Assembly: GCA_023105745.1 (NCBI GenBank)
Contig: JALGQZ010000004.1
Span: forward strand, 36,646,937-36,710,936
Direction: 5' to 3'
Length of the DNA stretch: 64,000 nt
DNA from: Austropuccinia psidii
Taxonomy: Eukaryota; Basidiomycota; Pucciniomycetes; Pucciniales; Sphaerophragmiaceae
Position numbers and translations under genes: made by a program. This document shows, piece by piece, positions 22,930 through 34,949 of the stretch (its first letter is position 1; every line of letters starts with the position of its first letter). Below the pieces are notes generated by a model that was not told where the DNA came from, did no database searches, and was given only the letters and a program-made list of their open reading frames with translations.

Positions 22930-23290
22930 TCTTGAAGTACAGAATCAACAATCAAATCTTGAGGAAATCAATGAATCAATTAAAATCTTCAAGTACGTCA
23001 ATCAATCAAAGTCAAATGAGTCTTGAAGTCAAAAATCAATATCAATGAAAATCTTGAAGTCAATAAAATCAACCAATCAAATCTTGCAGAGAAAATCAAT
23101 AAGTCAAATGAAATCTTGAGTCAAAATCAATTTATGTCAATTCTTGATGTGAAATTCAGCAAAATAAATGAAAACTCTTCAGGTCAGTCAATTTTCTTGA
23201 AGTCAATGTCAATTATATCAAATCAATAATAAAGTGAATTCTTCCTGAAAATCAAAATTCTTGAAGAAAAATCAAATTGAATCCTGATAT
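22930..23290 (-). repeat. Repetitive 5' leader of the chromovirus (TCTTGAAGTCAA-type words)
   Basis: Between the 5' LTR and gag, the plus strand repeats variants of TCTTGAAGTCAA and AATCAATCAA at intervals of about 35-60 bases (for example near 23013, 23051, 23117, 23143 and 23199). The region is non-coding. No clear primer-binding site follows the LTR end at 23611, where the terminal dinucleotide is also changed. Confidence 0.55.
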
Positions 23291-23610
23291 GAGGAACGTG
23301 TCTGAATAAATCTGATGAGCAATTTGAAAATCAAAATGATAATATGCCTGAATGAAGGATGAAAATGAGATTGATTATTGAGATAAAAATTGAAAAACAT
23401 AACAAAAATAAAGATTGGGTTAGCTTTCAATTTTCAGAATGAAGAATGAATGAGAGAAAATTGAGAGGTGATGAAGAATCATTAAATTCATAAGCGTTAA
23501 AGAGTCATAATTTTGAAGAATGAATGAATGAAATTGATGAAGAGTGATTGAATAAAATGATGAAGAATGAATGAATAGAATGAAGAGAAATTATGAGTTA
23601 ATTAATATAA

Positions 23611-25262
23611 TTTCACAGGGGCTCTTATGGAAGAAAGAGGGCCTGGCACTCAGGAATCAAGAGCTCACTTGGAGGGCTCCAAAAGATAAAGGAATAATAA
23701 AGATTTTAATTTTCTTTAAAGAAGAAGAATGGAAAAGACAATTATGCCAAAGAGAAAATAAAAAAATAAGAAGCCAAAGGCCAAAGATAATAAAGGAAGC
23801 CAAAGGCCAAGAAGCCAACCAAGTGAATCCTCAATTCACTGTTTCAACCTGCCAGAAAAGGAATGTAATTAGTAAAGGATATGACCACCAATACCCACTG
23901 ACAGGCGAGGAAGAAAAAAGAGAAAGGGTGCTAATGACTGACTTAAGATTATCAGTATTAACTTTAATAAGGTAAAAGAAAATAAAGATAAAAATAAATC
24001 CAATATATTAATTAACTGGGGAAAAAGTCCCCAGGTGATGAAAGGTGGCCGGTATATGTGAAAACTTGAAAGATTGATCCTGGAAGGTGAATCAATGACT
24101 GTATTGTCCGGATTGGGAAATACAGTTCTGGCCATCTTTAAACCTGAGCTGTGTGATGGAATTCACACAGTGGAATATTAAATGGCCCAATTGGGCCTAG
24201 GCCATACAGGTTGATTGAATGAGGCCTGTACGGATGAATTGAGTTGTCCAAGGAGTATTGAAATACTTGATGTCTTGACAAATGATTGAATGGATGTAAT
24301 ATCTCTTGAGAATTTCCCCTTTTTAATGATCCTGAATAATGTACCAACCCAACTCCTGCAGATACACGTGGTTGGGATCCTTGAAGAGTCTTCTGATTTC
24401 CGCCATAACTTGTCAGAATGATGAGTTGAATAATCCTCCTTCAAAATGGGTGTTGGATTTTGAGACCTTGATATGGAAAGACGGAAATGGGTCCCAAAAA
24501 CGTCACCATTGGATTGCTGAGAAAAAATGGTGCATAATGGTATATAATACCATATATGCACCACTCCTGCAACCTTGAGTACGGAGTGCATGGAGGAAGG
24601 AAAGAATTCCCCTTAAGCTGGGGGAAAAGCCTTCTGAGCTGGTCTGGTGGCCTCTGGTGGTTTCCAGAGGCCATGCCTGGAATAATGGTCCATGGCCAAA
24701 AATGGGTCCTATGGGATTTATGGCCAAATTGGTGTCCAGAGGGTCTTTGGCCAATTTTGGGTCCAAGGGATTGGTGACCAATTGTGGTTTTGGGGGCTAG
24801 ATGGCTGCCCCCTTTGGCCCCTTTTGACCTCATTGGATTAGGCCAAAAGGGGCCTAATTGGCCTACGGACAGTGGACCATGAATCACGGCCCACAGGCCG
24901 TAGGGACTGTAGGGGGCCTAAATGGCCCAAAAAGGCCATTTAGGCCTAAACCCCCTTAATTAAAAGGGGTTGCCCAGATTGGATGGAGATGGCTAGGGGG
25001 CCTGGAGGCCCCTAGAAGACAAAAGGACCCCCAGGCCAAAAATTAAAGACAAAGGCCTGGGGGTTGGTGATCTGGAAATTGGCCAAGGAGGCCAATGATG
25101 GCAGGATATGGCAATTGGAATGGGTTATGGCGTAAGAGCCATAGAACAACCAAGGGGGCCAATTGGCCATAAATGATATGACGTGACCAATTGGCCCCAA
25201 CTTGGCTCCAGGTTGGATTTCCGCAACCATCAAGGAGGAGGGTCAAACTTGTGGTTGTGACG
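23611..25262 (-). repeat. Chromovirus 5' LTR
   Basis: 1652-bp repeat of 15575-17115, longer because it keeps segments missing from the 3' copy (around 24755-24900, 25110-25130 and 25195-25205). Both termini carry one change from the expected TG..CA: TTTCACAGG at 23611 and ..TGACG at 25262. The GGCC inverted repeat recurs at 24915-24946. The differing lengths and substitutions show the element is older than the copia at 607. Confidence 0.92.
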
Positions 25263-26990
25263 TTGTGCTGTGTCTTCCAATTCCTTTAAGCCTCATATTC
25301 AAAGATCTCATTAATAAGCCTTTCTTAATTGACTATTCTTTTGGAATAATACTTAATTTCACTCCAGTATCTACCAGAGCATTCACTTTATTATCTTTTT
25401 CCCCAATTGTGACTTTCATCATTCCAAGGGGAAAGCTATAATTCATTTTGTATTAAATATTTAATTCTTGAATGGGTATTTGATCTTTAATATTGAGTTA
25501 CTTGAGATAAATCAAATAATTTTTCTCCTTTTCAGACAAGAACTTCAATTCTTGCATAAATTTAGGTGTGTAGTCAAAATTTCTTCTAGGGTGAGATTCA
25601 TCTTCTGGTTCAATAATTTATTCATCTTTTTCTTCTTCCCTTTGGTACTTCTTGACTTCTTTCTCATATTTTAGTGGTTTTAAAAAAGCCTTAACATCTT
25701 CTGATTTGTCCTTTTCATGTGCCTTTTCCTTTGTTGCTACTGGTTCTTGATGATTATCAGTCTCAAGAGGATTCTTGGACTTATATTTTGTTTCATTTCT
25801 TTACTTAAAACTACTTTTATATCAGAGGAGAGGCAATAAAAAATATCTTCATGAAACATGTTATCTTGAGGAATATATTTATATCTTGAAGGGTATGTAA
25901 TAATTTTCTCATGTTCTCAAATGAATTTCTTATACTGTGAAAGAGTACTTATTCCTCCCTCAGCCTGTGTATCATTGAATAGCTGTACAGGGGAATCCGT
26001 TCTATATCTTCTTTCAGGTTCAACTCTTCCCCATTTTACTATAGGGTCCTTTTTTAGCTGGGTCCAATTCCCTTCTTCAGATACTGTCATATCTTCTATT
26101 GCATCACTAATTTTGAAATCTGTTGTCCAAAATTCCATTTTCATTTCCAGATCTTCTTCTGTTGCAATTTTTGCTATTCTCTCAATTTTCTTTTTGAATT
26201 TATCAACTTCCTCACCATTGAAATTGAGGTTATATTTCTTTGCTCTAATTTTGACTACTGAAATTTCTTGCCTTGGGATCTCTTGATGTAATGGGCTTGT
26301 ATTTGTTGGTGTTGAAACATATACTCTCCTTGGAATGTTTGATTTTCTTGACTCTGTTTCTGGAGTAGATGTTGCTCTGAGTCCAGGTGTTGGTTATATT
26401 GGTGATTCTTCAGGTCTAACATTTCTAGGTAAATTGGGTTCATTAGGACTAGCTCCTGGTGTGTATGATGTTGATTCCCTTCTCTTCCCCTTCCTTTTAC
26501 TTAGATTGTTGATAGTATCCTATAATTTCTGTCCCATTTGTTCTTGAGAATATCTGAAAAGCTTAATGAGATATTCATTCTGATATTCTTCCTCACTTCC
26601 CTCTTCATAGTGTCCTTCTACAGTATCTTCATGTAATGGTGGTAATTTTGATGTGGACTGATCCATACGCTCTACTTTATAAATACTCCCCCCTGACTCT
26701 ACACTTTCTTTTTTCAACCTCTTGATTTTCTTATCATATTGAAAGAAAATCTTCTAACTCTTTCCTTTTGCTTGGCTTCTGCTCTTGGTGTAGGAATTAC
26801 TTTACTATAATCCCTTTAAAACTGTTGTTCTGGTGGTGTTGATCCTTCTCTTGGGTAATAATAATGGTAAGAGCCAGATTATGCTTTTGATGATTAATGT
26901 GGAGATGATGATGATGATTATTTCTGATTATTTGATTCAAGCTTTCAAAAGATATTTATTTTATTAATTTTATTGCTTTGAGATAAAGCT
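25263..26990 (-). pseudogene. Outer LTR element: gag-like region and N-terminal half of retropepsin
   Basis: Minus-strand fragments, in order: a region with YHYYYPREGSTPPEQ and KQKERVRR (about 26960-26760), acidic and Gln-rich frames (26717-26255), then WTQLKKDPIVKWGRVEPERRY and LFNDTQAEGGISTLSQYKKF (25917-26050). A retropepsin start follows with ALVDTGVKLSIIPKE and RSLNMRLKGIGRHS (25440-25270). The conserved DTG is present. Many stops and frameshifts break the frame. The reading runs into the chromovirus and resumes at 15569, which fixes the insertion point inside the protease. The family assignment is from memory of rust retrotransposons. Confidence 0.7.
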
Positions 26991-27020
26991 GAAGAGATTC
27001 TAAGGGTATTCCTATCTGAC

Positions 27021-27040
27021 ATGCCCCTGTTGGGACACCA
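27021..27040 (-). other. Primer-binding-site-like sequence of the outer element
   Basis: Read on minus, TGGTGTCCCAACAGGGGC begins with TGG two bases after a CA dinucleotide (27044-27043) that could end the 5' LTR. That is the usual LTR/PBS geometry. I cannot assign the priming tRNA by eye. Confidence 0.5.
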
Positions 27041-27042
27041 GA

Positions 27043-27700
27043 TGTGGGAAATCCTCTGTGTGGGATAAAATGAGGCAGTACCTGGAAGGGGAAATTACAA
27101 GTAAACAGTTTTGAATTTCTGTTTGGGACTTGTAACCCTTGCTCTTCTCATGTGCTAGAATAATCTAGACTGCCCTTCCTAATATTCTAAGCTATCTTTA
27201 CTGAGTTCACCAAATCAATTTTATTATTGATGGTGGCTTTGTCAGAAAATATTGTACTCAAAAATCTCTAATCAGACCTTCCTCTACTTAAAACAATGGT
27301 TATTTAAAACCTTAGCAAATAAAGACTTCTTAAAACTTCCAGAAAATCTGGTTGGATTACACCAAAATAATTTTACAAAAGATAATAAATTAAATAAGAA
27401 AAGAAGAAAAAAACAAAGAAAGAAGAACACTCTTCTTACTATTCAAAAATCCAAAAAAAACTCTTATATATATATATTTTATGTTTTTCAAGTGAAATAG
27501 TACAGACAATTACAATACAAGAGGGAAATAAATAGCACTTGATATCACCTATAGTAGTATATTATTATTAAGGTAAAACAGCTTGAAATATATTCAGGTA
27601 AATCAAATCAAATTTACTGGGTGTTGAATTATATTTATAACCTAAAAGTTCTGCTACTATGGTTCACTATGAGAGCTATGTTGTGAGGCTACTCAGAACA
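27043..27700 (-). repeat. Probable 5' LTR of the outer element (right boundary uncertain)
   Basis: The inner end (plus strand TGTGGGAAATCC at 27043) is set by the adjoining primer-binding-like site. A TATATATATATA run at 27464-27477 could be the promoter. I found no second copy in the window, so the outer boundary and the LTR identity are tentative. Confidence 0.4.
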
Positions 27701-30700
27701 AAAAGAATAAATTTATACCTTATTATTTCAACAAATTCTTTGATCTATATAATGGTAAGCTATTGGTTTTGAAAATTGATGATACAATAGGAGTAGTACC
27801 AATTTAATGTAAAGTTATTAATTTGGTGATAGTTTATGACTGAAAGAAATATATTTTCAGTATAATATGAAAAAGATTTCTTATAAATGATGAATTAATA
27901 TGTGATTAATGTGAATAGGGATGTCAAAATGTTTTTGATTATTTTAATGAGTTCAATTGAGGTTGTTGATGGATTTTATTTTAGTTGTATATTCATCTTG
28001 ATAAAATTTAGTTAGTTCAAGGGGTTCTACTTTAGCTTAAAATTAGTAAAATTGTTTTGAGAAATTAAGTTTTTATTTTTGAAATGTGATAAAATTACTT
28101 TAAAGTGATGGTTTTTTTGAGAACTATCTAACATTACTTTTAAGGCTTAATCACTAAGCCCCGGAGATGCCTTACTCTTGAGCTTCAAGTATTAATATCT
28201 TAATTATTCTTATTACTAGTCTGCCTGCTAGTGAGGGATAAATTAAAATCTTTTCACACCATCCACCATGAGCAAATTGGCTACACCTGACAGCAGGTGT
28301 TGCCTTTGGAATTTGACATTGGAGATAGACTGGAGGAATTTTGAACATAGAGAAAAGTTCAATTTAGAAATAGAAGTTTTGGAAGAAATTTAAGCTACAT
28401 ATGCAAGCCACAAATTCTTAATTTGGTTTGATAGACCTCAGTGTTTGTCCCATGTTGTCAAAGTTTAGAATCAAAAAATTGATTAGGAACTTACTTATTT
28501 TTATTTTCCCTTTGTTTTGATCTTATTTGTCATTTTTTATTATTTAATTTACAAAAATTTCAACCTTTGGGGTATTTCTTATGTAATTTTACATATATAA
28601 TACAGCTTCAATATGAACTTACTATCAATATCACTTATGGGAACCCATAGAACAGTAATATTGGAATTGGAACCCTTTGATTTTGAATGAAATTTCTCAT
28701 TATTGATAAAATGGCTTAGAGAATTTTTAAAAAGGTACATAATTATACCCTACCACTAACATTCTTTCTCTTATGAATTCTGTATTTTGTGAGTTTATAT
28801 GCCTTATTTTTGCTTTATTTTTTGTTTGGGTTATGATCAAAATTGAGAAAATCTGTAAAGATTTATGGGACAGTTTCATTTAAAGGAGAGGCCCACACAA
28901 ATTTAGTATTTATTGAAACAATATCACCCCTATCTCAGCCCATAAACTGGTTTGGAGGAGTATCCTACACTTATATTCAGATAATATAAATATTTAAATT
29001 GAATTATTGGCTTTACTCTAAAAATAGGGGACCTTTTCATTATAAAATTCCATGGTATAAACTAAAACTTTCTGGGATCTTTATATAAAAAAATGAACTA
29101 ACAATAGAATTTTCCATATAAACAATCATCAAAACATAAGATTATTTAATTTTTTGGGGAATTAAATGTTTCTCTTTCTTGATACCAATTTAGCTCCACT
29201 TTTCATTCTATTGTAGTGAAACTACCAACTCTTATTTAACCATCTTTATCTAGTGGATTCCTTGAATATGTGAAGAAAGATCATTCGAGTTCTTATTTCA
29301 AGTAAAGAATCATAGGAGCTGTATCAAGATATAAAATAAAGCTGAAATAATGTGAACCTTTTTGTGAAATTTCTGGAAAGGTAATATTCATCTATCAATG
29401 TGGCTAGCTATCACTTTCAACAATTTGCCTAATTATTTTATAAAATTTTATTAACATATCTTTCTATGGAATTCATTTATTTCATCTTTATTTTATTCTA
29501 TGGGAGTTTTAAATTTTAGCTGTAGACTTCTTACTATTTAATGTAATTTTTAATTCTTTAGATACATTGAAAGCTCTCCATGCACTAAAGAATCTAATAT
29601 CATATCTGAACTTGATGGGTTGATAACATTCATTATCTCAAAATATCTTTCTGAATTTATCATTGATACAAAATAAAAAATAAGACTTTGGAAACCATTT
29701 AGAATATAATTTTCCAATTTCTCTACAATACCTTTTTCTCATAGCTACAGGGGACACTTTTACAAACTCTTATTAAGACTTCTATTTGATCTCAATTACA
29801 AACTCATATACATTGACAAGAATTAGAAACTGCATATCTATAAGTAAATTTAATAATTTATAGAGTTGTTTTGAAATAATGGTAAGATGATAAAAAGAAA
29901 AAATAACTTGTATAAATATGTTCTTTAAGCAAATTTCCTTCTCAAAACTTATTTATAAAGATTTTGAGAGGTTCAATAAGCTTGAACCATTTTTATAAAT
30001 ATATGCAGCCCAAAATAATAATAAATCTTTAATGATCAGTGGTTGCTGAAGCTTATTTGAGAATGCTATATATGTAGTTCTTTCAACTCTTTTTTCCATA
30101 AAATAGGAGAATATTTATCTTTTTCTTTGGTATTTATTTTTAATTGAAGGCTTTAATTATTGATTAAAGTAAGATTTTGAAGCAGGAAGCCATTGATTTA
30201 AGCTGGAAAATTTTGGGAAGTAAGCTTCAACTGGCCCAAATATCACTTCAAATCCATGTCCAATTAAAATCAAAAGATAGTCCAAATCATGTTTCAAGTA
30301 TTTAGGTTTTATTATCAAAGGGTTAACAAGGAGGTTAATTAGTTTATAACACTTTTCATGGATATTTGTGGAAAGTGCTCTTAAGAGATTCTTAAGACCA
30401 CAGAGACATTAATTTTTAAAAGTAATGGATCAATTATTTAAGTAAATCATCAATCATGTGCTTTAATCCATGAAAATATTATAAAGGTTTTCCAAAATAT
30501 TTTTTAGGATTACTGGAACTTCTCTTGGATGTTTCAAAATAAATGAATATTACCAATTATAATATTGACAATATTTGGGCATTATTGCATGGAAATAAAG
30601 CGTTTTGACACTTTTTTTATTAAATCCTCTTCTATATGGACAGATAGTACTTAGAGCCTCAGCTAACTAATCCTTCTTCCTTTAAATAAAGCAGAATATT

Positions 30701-31190
30701 TCAATCTTTGATTTTTCATATAATAATTATATTGATCTCATATAGTCCTATTTGTCTTTTCTACATTTTTTGTAACATAAATATCCTTTCATTTTAATGT
30801 TGGATATGCAAATAGAAACACAAAAACTGCAAAAACTATCTCAAAAATCTTTTTTGAAGAAAGATTTTGAATAAAATGATGGAATTCATTCAAGAAGATA
30901 AGGGATAGGAGAATTAATTGAAAATTTGCTGCACTTCTTTTTATTATCAAAATAAATATTCTGTTTGTATTTGTTAAATAAAATATATAGCAAAAAAATT
31001 TTTTCTGCTACTCAAAAACCTTGTTTTTTAATGTTTTGTTTTCATTTTTTGAGTTCTGTTAGTCCTCTTTATGGTGATATGTTATTTTGAGTACTTTATT
31101 ACCTTTTGTTTTTTTATTTGTTTTTAATCTTTCCTAAGTTTCTCTTTTATGTTATTAATTGGCTTTAACTTAGCTTTACCTTTTTGTTTG
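27700..31190. other. AT-rich gene-free stretch
   Basis: Stops in all frames and no RNA gene or recognisable domain. Apart from the hairpin repeat at 28255-28315 I see only diffuse AT-rich sequence, probably decayed transposon DNA. Confidence 0.55.
28255..28315 (+). repeat. Hairpin repeat, copy 1
   Basis: The plus strand contains CACCATGAGCAAATTGGCT followed by a 7-bp stem, ACACCTG / CAGGTGT (28283-28289 with 28294-28300), around ACAG. About 50 bp match copy 2 (inverted, 31835-31900) and copy 3 (34882-34932). Nothing outside this block is obviously shared. Confidence 0.75.
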
Positions 31191-31197
31191 TAATTGA

Positions 31198-31360
31198 ATC
31201 ACAGTGGAAGGCCTTGTAAGGGGCACAACTGTCAATTCATTCACACATGTCAAATGTGTTACAGTAAAGGACCTGTAATATCCACTACTGTGAATTTGTT
31301 GATGATTGTTGACAAACTTACAGTAGCGGGAATCAGAGGGCCTGTACTGTGATTTACTTT
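31198..31360 (+). repeat. Imperfect tandem repeat of about 60 bp
   Basis: Three diverged units start with TCACAGTGGAAGG, TTACAGTAAAGGACC and TTACAGTAGCGGG. The first two end with TGT-rich segments (GTCAAATGTG, TTGACAAAC). Within and between the units, ACAGT and ACTGT words form inverted pairs. The block is richer in G/C than its surroundings. No coding role is evident. Confidence 0.55.
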
Positions 31361-31639
31361 TTAAATTTCAAATTTTCTCCAGTGGAAATGGATGTCCTAT
31401 ATACATCCCAGTATTTCTCTTCTTCACTAATTAATGATACTCTAAAACAAGAAATAGTATGGAATTTCCTCTTCAAAACTAAGAAACATTTCAGCATTAA
31501 GAATAAAAGTTGACAAAATTTATTTATGAGCCAATGTGATCATAAAATGGAAAAAATAAAAATAATCAATGAACTTCAGAAGCTTTAATAAATGAATAAG
31601 AAAATAATTATAGCTTTTGGAAAAAAAACTAAAAGGAAT

Positions 31640-31926
31640 TTTAGAGAACTCATTTGTTCCTTCTGAGGTTACAGGAGTTTAACCATTTGAAATGAAAAAT
31701 ATCTACAATCCAGTTTCTTCAGAGAATTTAATATTCCAGTGGCTTTGAATAACTTGGAATAATAACAAAGATTGAAAGCTTGGGTCTGACCAAACTCACG
31801 GCAAGGCTCTGAGCTCATTCTAGGATGGGTCCAAGCTGATTTCCAAATGCAACACCTGCTGTCAGGTGTAGCCATTTTGCTCATGGTGATTGGCTTTTTT
31901 GATCTTATGTCAACAATGAACCTCAA
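31640..31926 (-). repeat. Hairpin repeat, copy 2, with a short open frame
   Basis: On the minus strand, CACCATGAGCAAAATGGCT and the stem ACACCTG / CAGGTGT (31863-31869 with 31852-31858) match copy 1 with few changes. An 85-codon frame starts at an upstream ATG and passes through the hairpin. The same in-frame stretch is not open in the other copies, so I do not call it a gene. Copies 1 and 2 face each other across 3.6 kb. Confidence 0.7.
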
Positions 31927-32989
31927 TTACTATGCTTAATTATCAAATAGGTTTCTAATTTAATCTCTTAGATAAGGGATTTGGAAAAAATAAGTAGAAT
32001 TTACAATTTCCAGATGGGAACAAGTCTGGAGAAGAAACAAGCTTGACTTTTTATATTCTTTAGGGGGAATAGAGTTAGGGTTTAGGTTTTTCACAAAATT
32101 TTTCATGCATATGCATATATGAATACTAGTTCCTTTTTAATTTCCCTTGGATTATTAAGCATTTTTAAAAACTCATAGCTAATTTACTACCACCAAGATA
32201 AGGCTTTATACATTCACTCCACTCATCACTCTTATTACCATTTACTCTATACATCCTTAATTATATATTTTTTAATAATAATCAATGCTACTAATCAACT
32301 GAAGAATTAAAACCATTAAAATTTGAAGAGATTCCCTTCCACTATTATCAGCTTTACTACTACTCTATATCAAAAAGTATAGTAAAATAAAATAAAATAA
32401 ATATACCTTTACCAACTCAGAATAATAATAATATTTTTTTAATTCAAATAGAGCATATCCAATCCCCTTCTTCATAAGAGAAGCTAAGTAAGGCTTTCAC
32501 AAAATTATTTTAATTGAAACTACCCACAGCTAATCAGTTATTATAAACAGAAAATAAACTCCTATATTACACTACAAAAATACAACTCTAACAGTTCATA
32601 TTACTTTTTATTTGAAATTTACATACAATTAGAATCCAACAATTAAATAACAAATTTTGTTCTTGATTTTCATCATTCTTAAATATAAATATTAATTAAA
32701 TAAGTAGAATACTGACTTGTTCTGTTCTTTCATTCTTTTATTATTTTATAGAATATGAATATTTAAGGTTACACAATAAGGTGATTTTAATTATGATATT
32801 TATTTCTTTTTTTTATTGGTCCATTAATCAAAACTGGTATAGGTATACCACATTGTGAATATAAAATTATTCAAGATTAATTTTTAGATTAAGAACTAAT
32901 ATTTACAGATATTTCCTCCAAATTTTCAGTTGAATTTCATGTGTAAAATATTTTTAAAATACATTCTTGAGGAATCCAACAAGAAATTT

Positions 32990-34020
32990 GGAAAAATTAT
33001 GTTTTTTGGGGGAAAGGAAATCTTGGATAAAGGGCTGCTATACTCTGAAAATATTCTTGACTCTGTTAGTATATCTTTAATCTTAATGCAAAATCTCACT
33101 AATTTTGGCCTGGATATAATAAACAGGGTCTAGAACCCAATTTATTATGTGACTTTATTACCAAAAATGTTAGTTTTAGATATCTCCTAGTGGGTGAAAC
33201 TACCCCCAAGTTGTAAAAATATTCACAAGAAACATATTTACTTCTTTTAATATTTTCAATACACATTCTTATGTGACTTTAAGACTCATAGCCAACCCTA
33301 TAGTAATGGCTAAAGCCTGCCTTTTTGTCATTTAATACCAGGTTTCAGTTATTACATGATTACCTTTTTTGCTTCTAGTACATCTCTCACAGATATTGAC
33401 AGAATTTTATTAATTTTGAAGAAAAAGAATTTGTGGCTAGAAAAGGATATCTTCTTCACTTCATCCTTCCTTTGCATATTAGAGTCTGTTTTACTTTCAT
33501 AATTATTTTAAATACCTTGAATAAAGTAAATAAATCATTTAAACTACCATTTTCAAATTATTTCATAGATTTTAGCCAAAATAAATATAGTCATAAATAT
33601 TTTTTTTAACATGTATAATAATTTTGAATTATTGAACCACCTCCAAAGTGAATTAAATCATATTTCATCACAAAAAGCTGGCCACTCTGTTTATTTATTT
33701 ACTCTAGTAATATTTTGCTTTTTTTAATCTTAAAAAGATTTTTTGAGACTTTTTTCTCATATTCATTCCCAAAGTCTTTGACTAAATTTATCCAAAAGAA
33801 TTATTCTTGTAGAAATTATCTTTTAGCCTCAAATATCCCTTGTAAAGTATTTTTGGTAAAACAATAGATCTTAATGGTATAATATTTTTCTATTAATAAG
33901 ATTTAAAGTTACTATTTGCTAATAATTTTCATACACATTTTGAGGACAGGAAAAAGTACTTGAAGTTTGATTAAAGTGACATATCCACCTCTCACATATT
34001 TTCATCCTACTTCTGAAGTC
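32990..34020 (+). repeat. Degenerate LTR-like repeat, inverted copy of 12.86-13.95 kb
   Basis: Colinear blocks match the reverse complement of the 12.9-14 kb repeat: TTTTTTGGGGGAAAGGAA, TTTTGGCCTGGA, CAGGGTCTAGAACCCAATT, GGTGAAACTACCCCC, CATAGCCAACCCTATAGTAATGGC, and TTTTGAGGACAGGAAAAAGTACTTG at 33937-33961. The copy is heavily diverged. I see no open frame beyond it, so it may be a solo LTR. Confidence 0.55.
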
Positions 34021-34881
34021 AGTTACCTAATTCTCCCAATAATCATTTTTTAAATTTTCTCCTTGTCTCACTCCTTAAATTATCTCTTTATTTATTTCTG
34101 TCGCTGAAATGGGTATCTTTTATTATTTTCAAGTACTTTGACTGCCATTTATTGGTACTTTGTGGTCTTTTTATTCTTGTTGGAATGAACTCCATGATTT
34201 TAAGTATTAATTTCTGGTGACCTGAACCATGTTTTTTTATCTAAGATAGTTATCAATTGGAAGATTTTGGATCCATTGAATTGCACTAATAGAAGATTAA
34301 TTTTTTTAGCTTTACCTATTTCTGGATAGTATGTTGGAAAAAAATATCCACAAAAGTGAATTTAAAATAATACAAAAGGCATATGTCATCACACTAGGGA
34401 GGGGTAATATATATTAGAGAGAGTTTTCTTCATTAAACTACAATTACATGAGGTTTGGATAAATAAAAGGGATGAAACTATATTTATATTTTCAATTGAG
34501 AAACTAGAAAGACTAAATAATCTCTGGGAAAATATATCTTTATTTTTTACTTCTCTTTTTCATAAAAAAGATAAGCTAATATATTATTATATCTTCAAAT
34601 TAATATTTTATATTATGACAATAATTTCTTTAATATATAAATAAATATATATTTGCTCATGATTTAGGCTATATAATTGTTTCCCTTAAATTATATAGCT
34701 CTATTGAGGGTATAAAATTTGTGAATATCTTGTATTATTTTGAACAAAAGAAATGGAAATGGAAACTAACATAATTCTTTTACCTCTTAATTTGATTTTT
34801 TTCCTCAGAAATCTCAAAATTTCTTAATCCTGTTTTAAAAATTCACAACAAAATTGGAATTTTTTACTATTATCCCCAAAA

Positions 34882-34932
34882 CAATCACCATGAGAAAAGT
34901 TGCTACACCTTCCATAAGGTGTTCCATTTTGA
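34882..34932 (+). repeat. Hairpin repeat, copy 3, with compensatory stem change
   Basis: CAATCACCATGAGAAAAGTTGCT is followed by the stem ACACCTT / AAGGTGT (34905-34911 with 34916-34922) around CCAT. Relative to copies 1 and 2 the seventh base pair is T-A instead of G-C, so both arms changed together and pairing is kept. Confidence 0.7.
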
Positions 34933-34949
34933 ATGAATATGGGATCTAG

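Larger units (their letters stand above)
15575..25262 (-). mobile_element. Ty3/gypsy chromovirus, nested in the outer element, decayed
   Basis: A 9.7-kb element with LTRs at 23611-25262 (5') and 15575-17115 (3'). Between them lie gag, protease, RT/RNase H, integrase and a chromodomain, all read on minus. A polypurine tract (GGTAGGGGGTAC, minus) abuts the 3' LTR at 17116. Flanking 5-mers are CTGTG (15570-15574) and TTGTG (25263-25267), a target duplication with one mismatch. Gag has a frameshift and pol has several stops, so the copy cannot encode its own proteins. Confidence 0.93.
14681..27700 (-). mobile_element. Older LTR retrotransposon (DUF4100-like gag-protease type), host of the nested chromovirus
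   Basis: From right to left on the minus strand: probable 5' LTR (27043 to about 27700), primer-binding-site-like TGGTGTCCCAACAGGGGC (27040-27023), gag-like frames (about 26990-25450), first half of a retropepsin (25445-25263), the nested chromovirus, then the second half of the retropepsin (15569-15250) and further frames. The protein pieces resemble a family I know from rust genomes; that is from memory. The 3' LTR could not be placed, and the left boundary is approximate. Confidence 0.6.

Noticed and set aside
27252..27500. 82-codon plus-strand frame
   Set aside because: Lys-rich, AT-driven, inside the probable LTR of the outer element.
28265..31895. A 3.6-kb inverted-repeat DNA transposon between hairpin copies 1 and 2
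   Set aside because: Similarity is limited to about 50 bp, a third copy stands alone in direct orientation, and no transposase or target duplication is visible.
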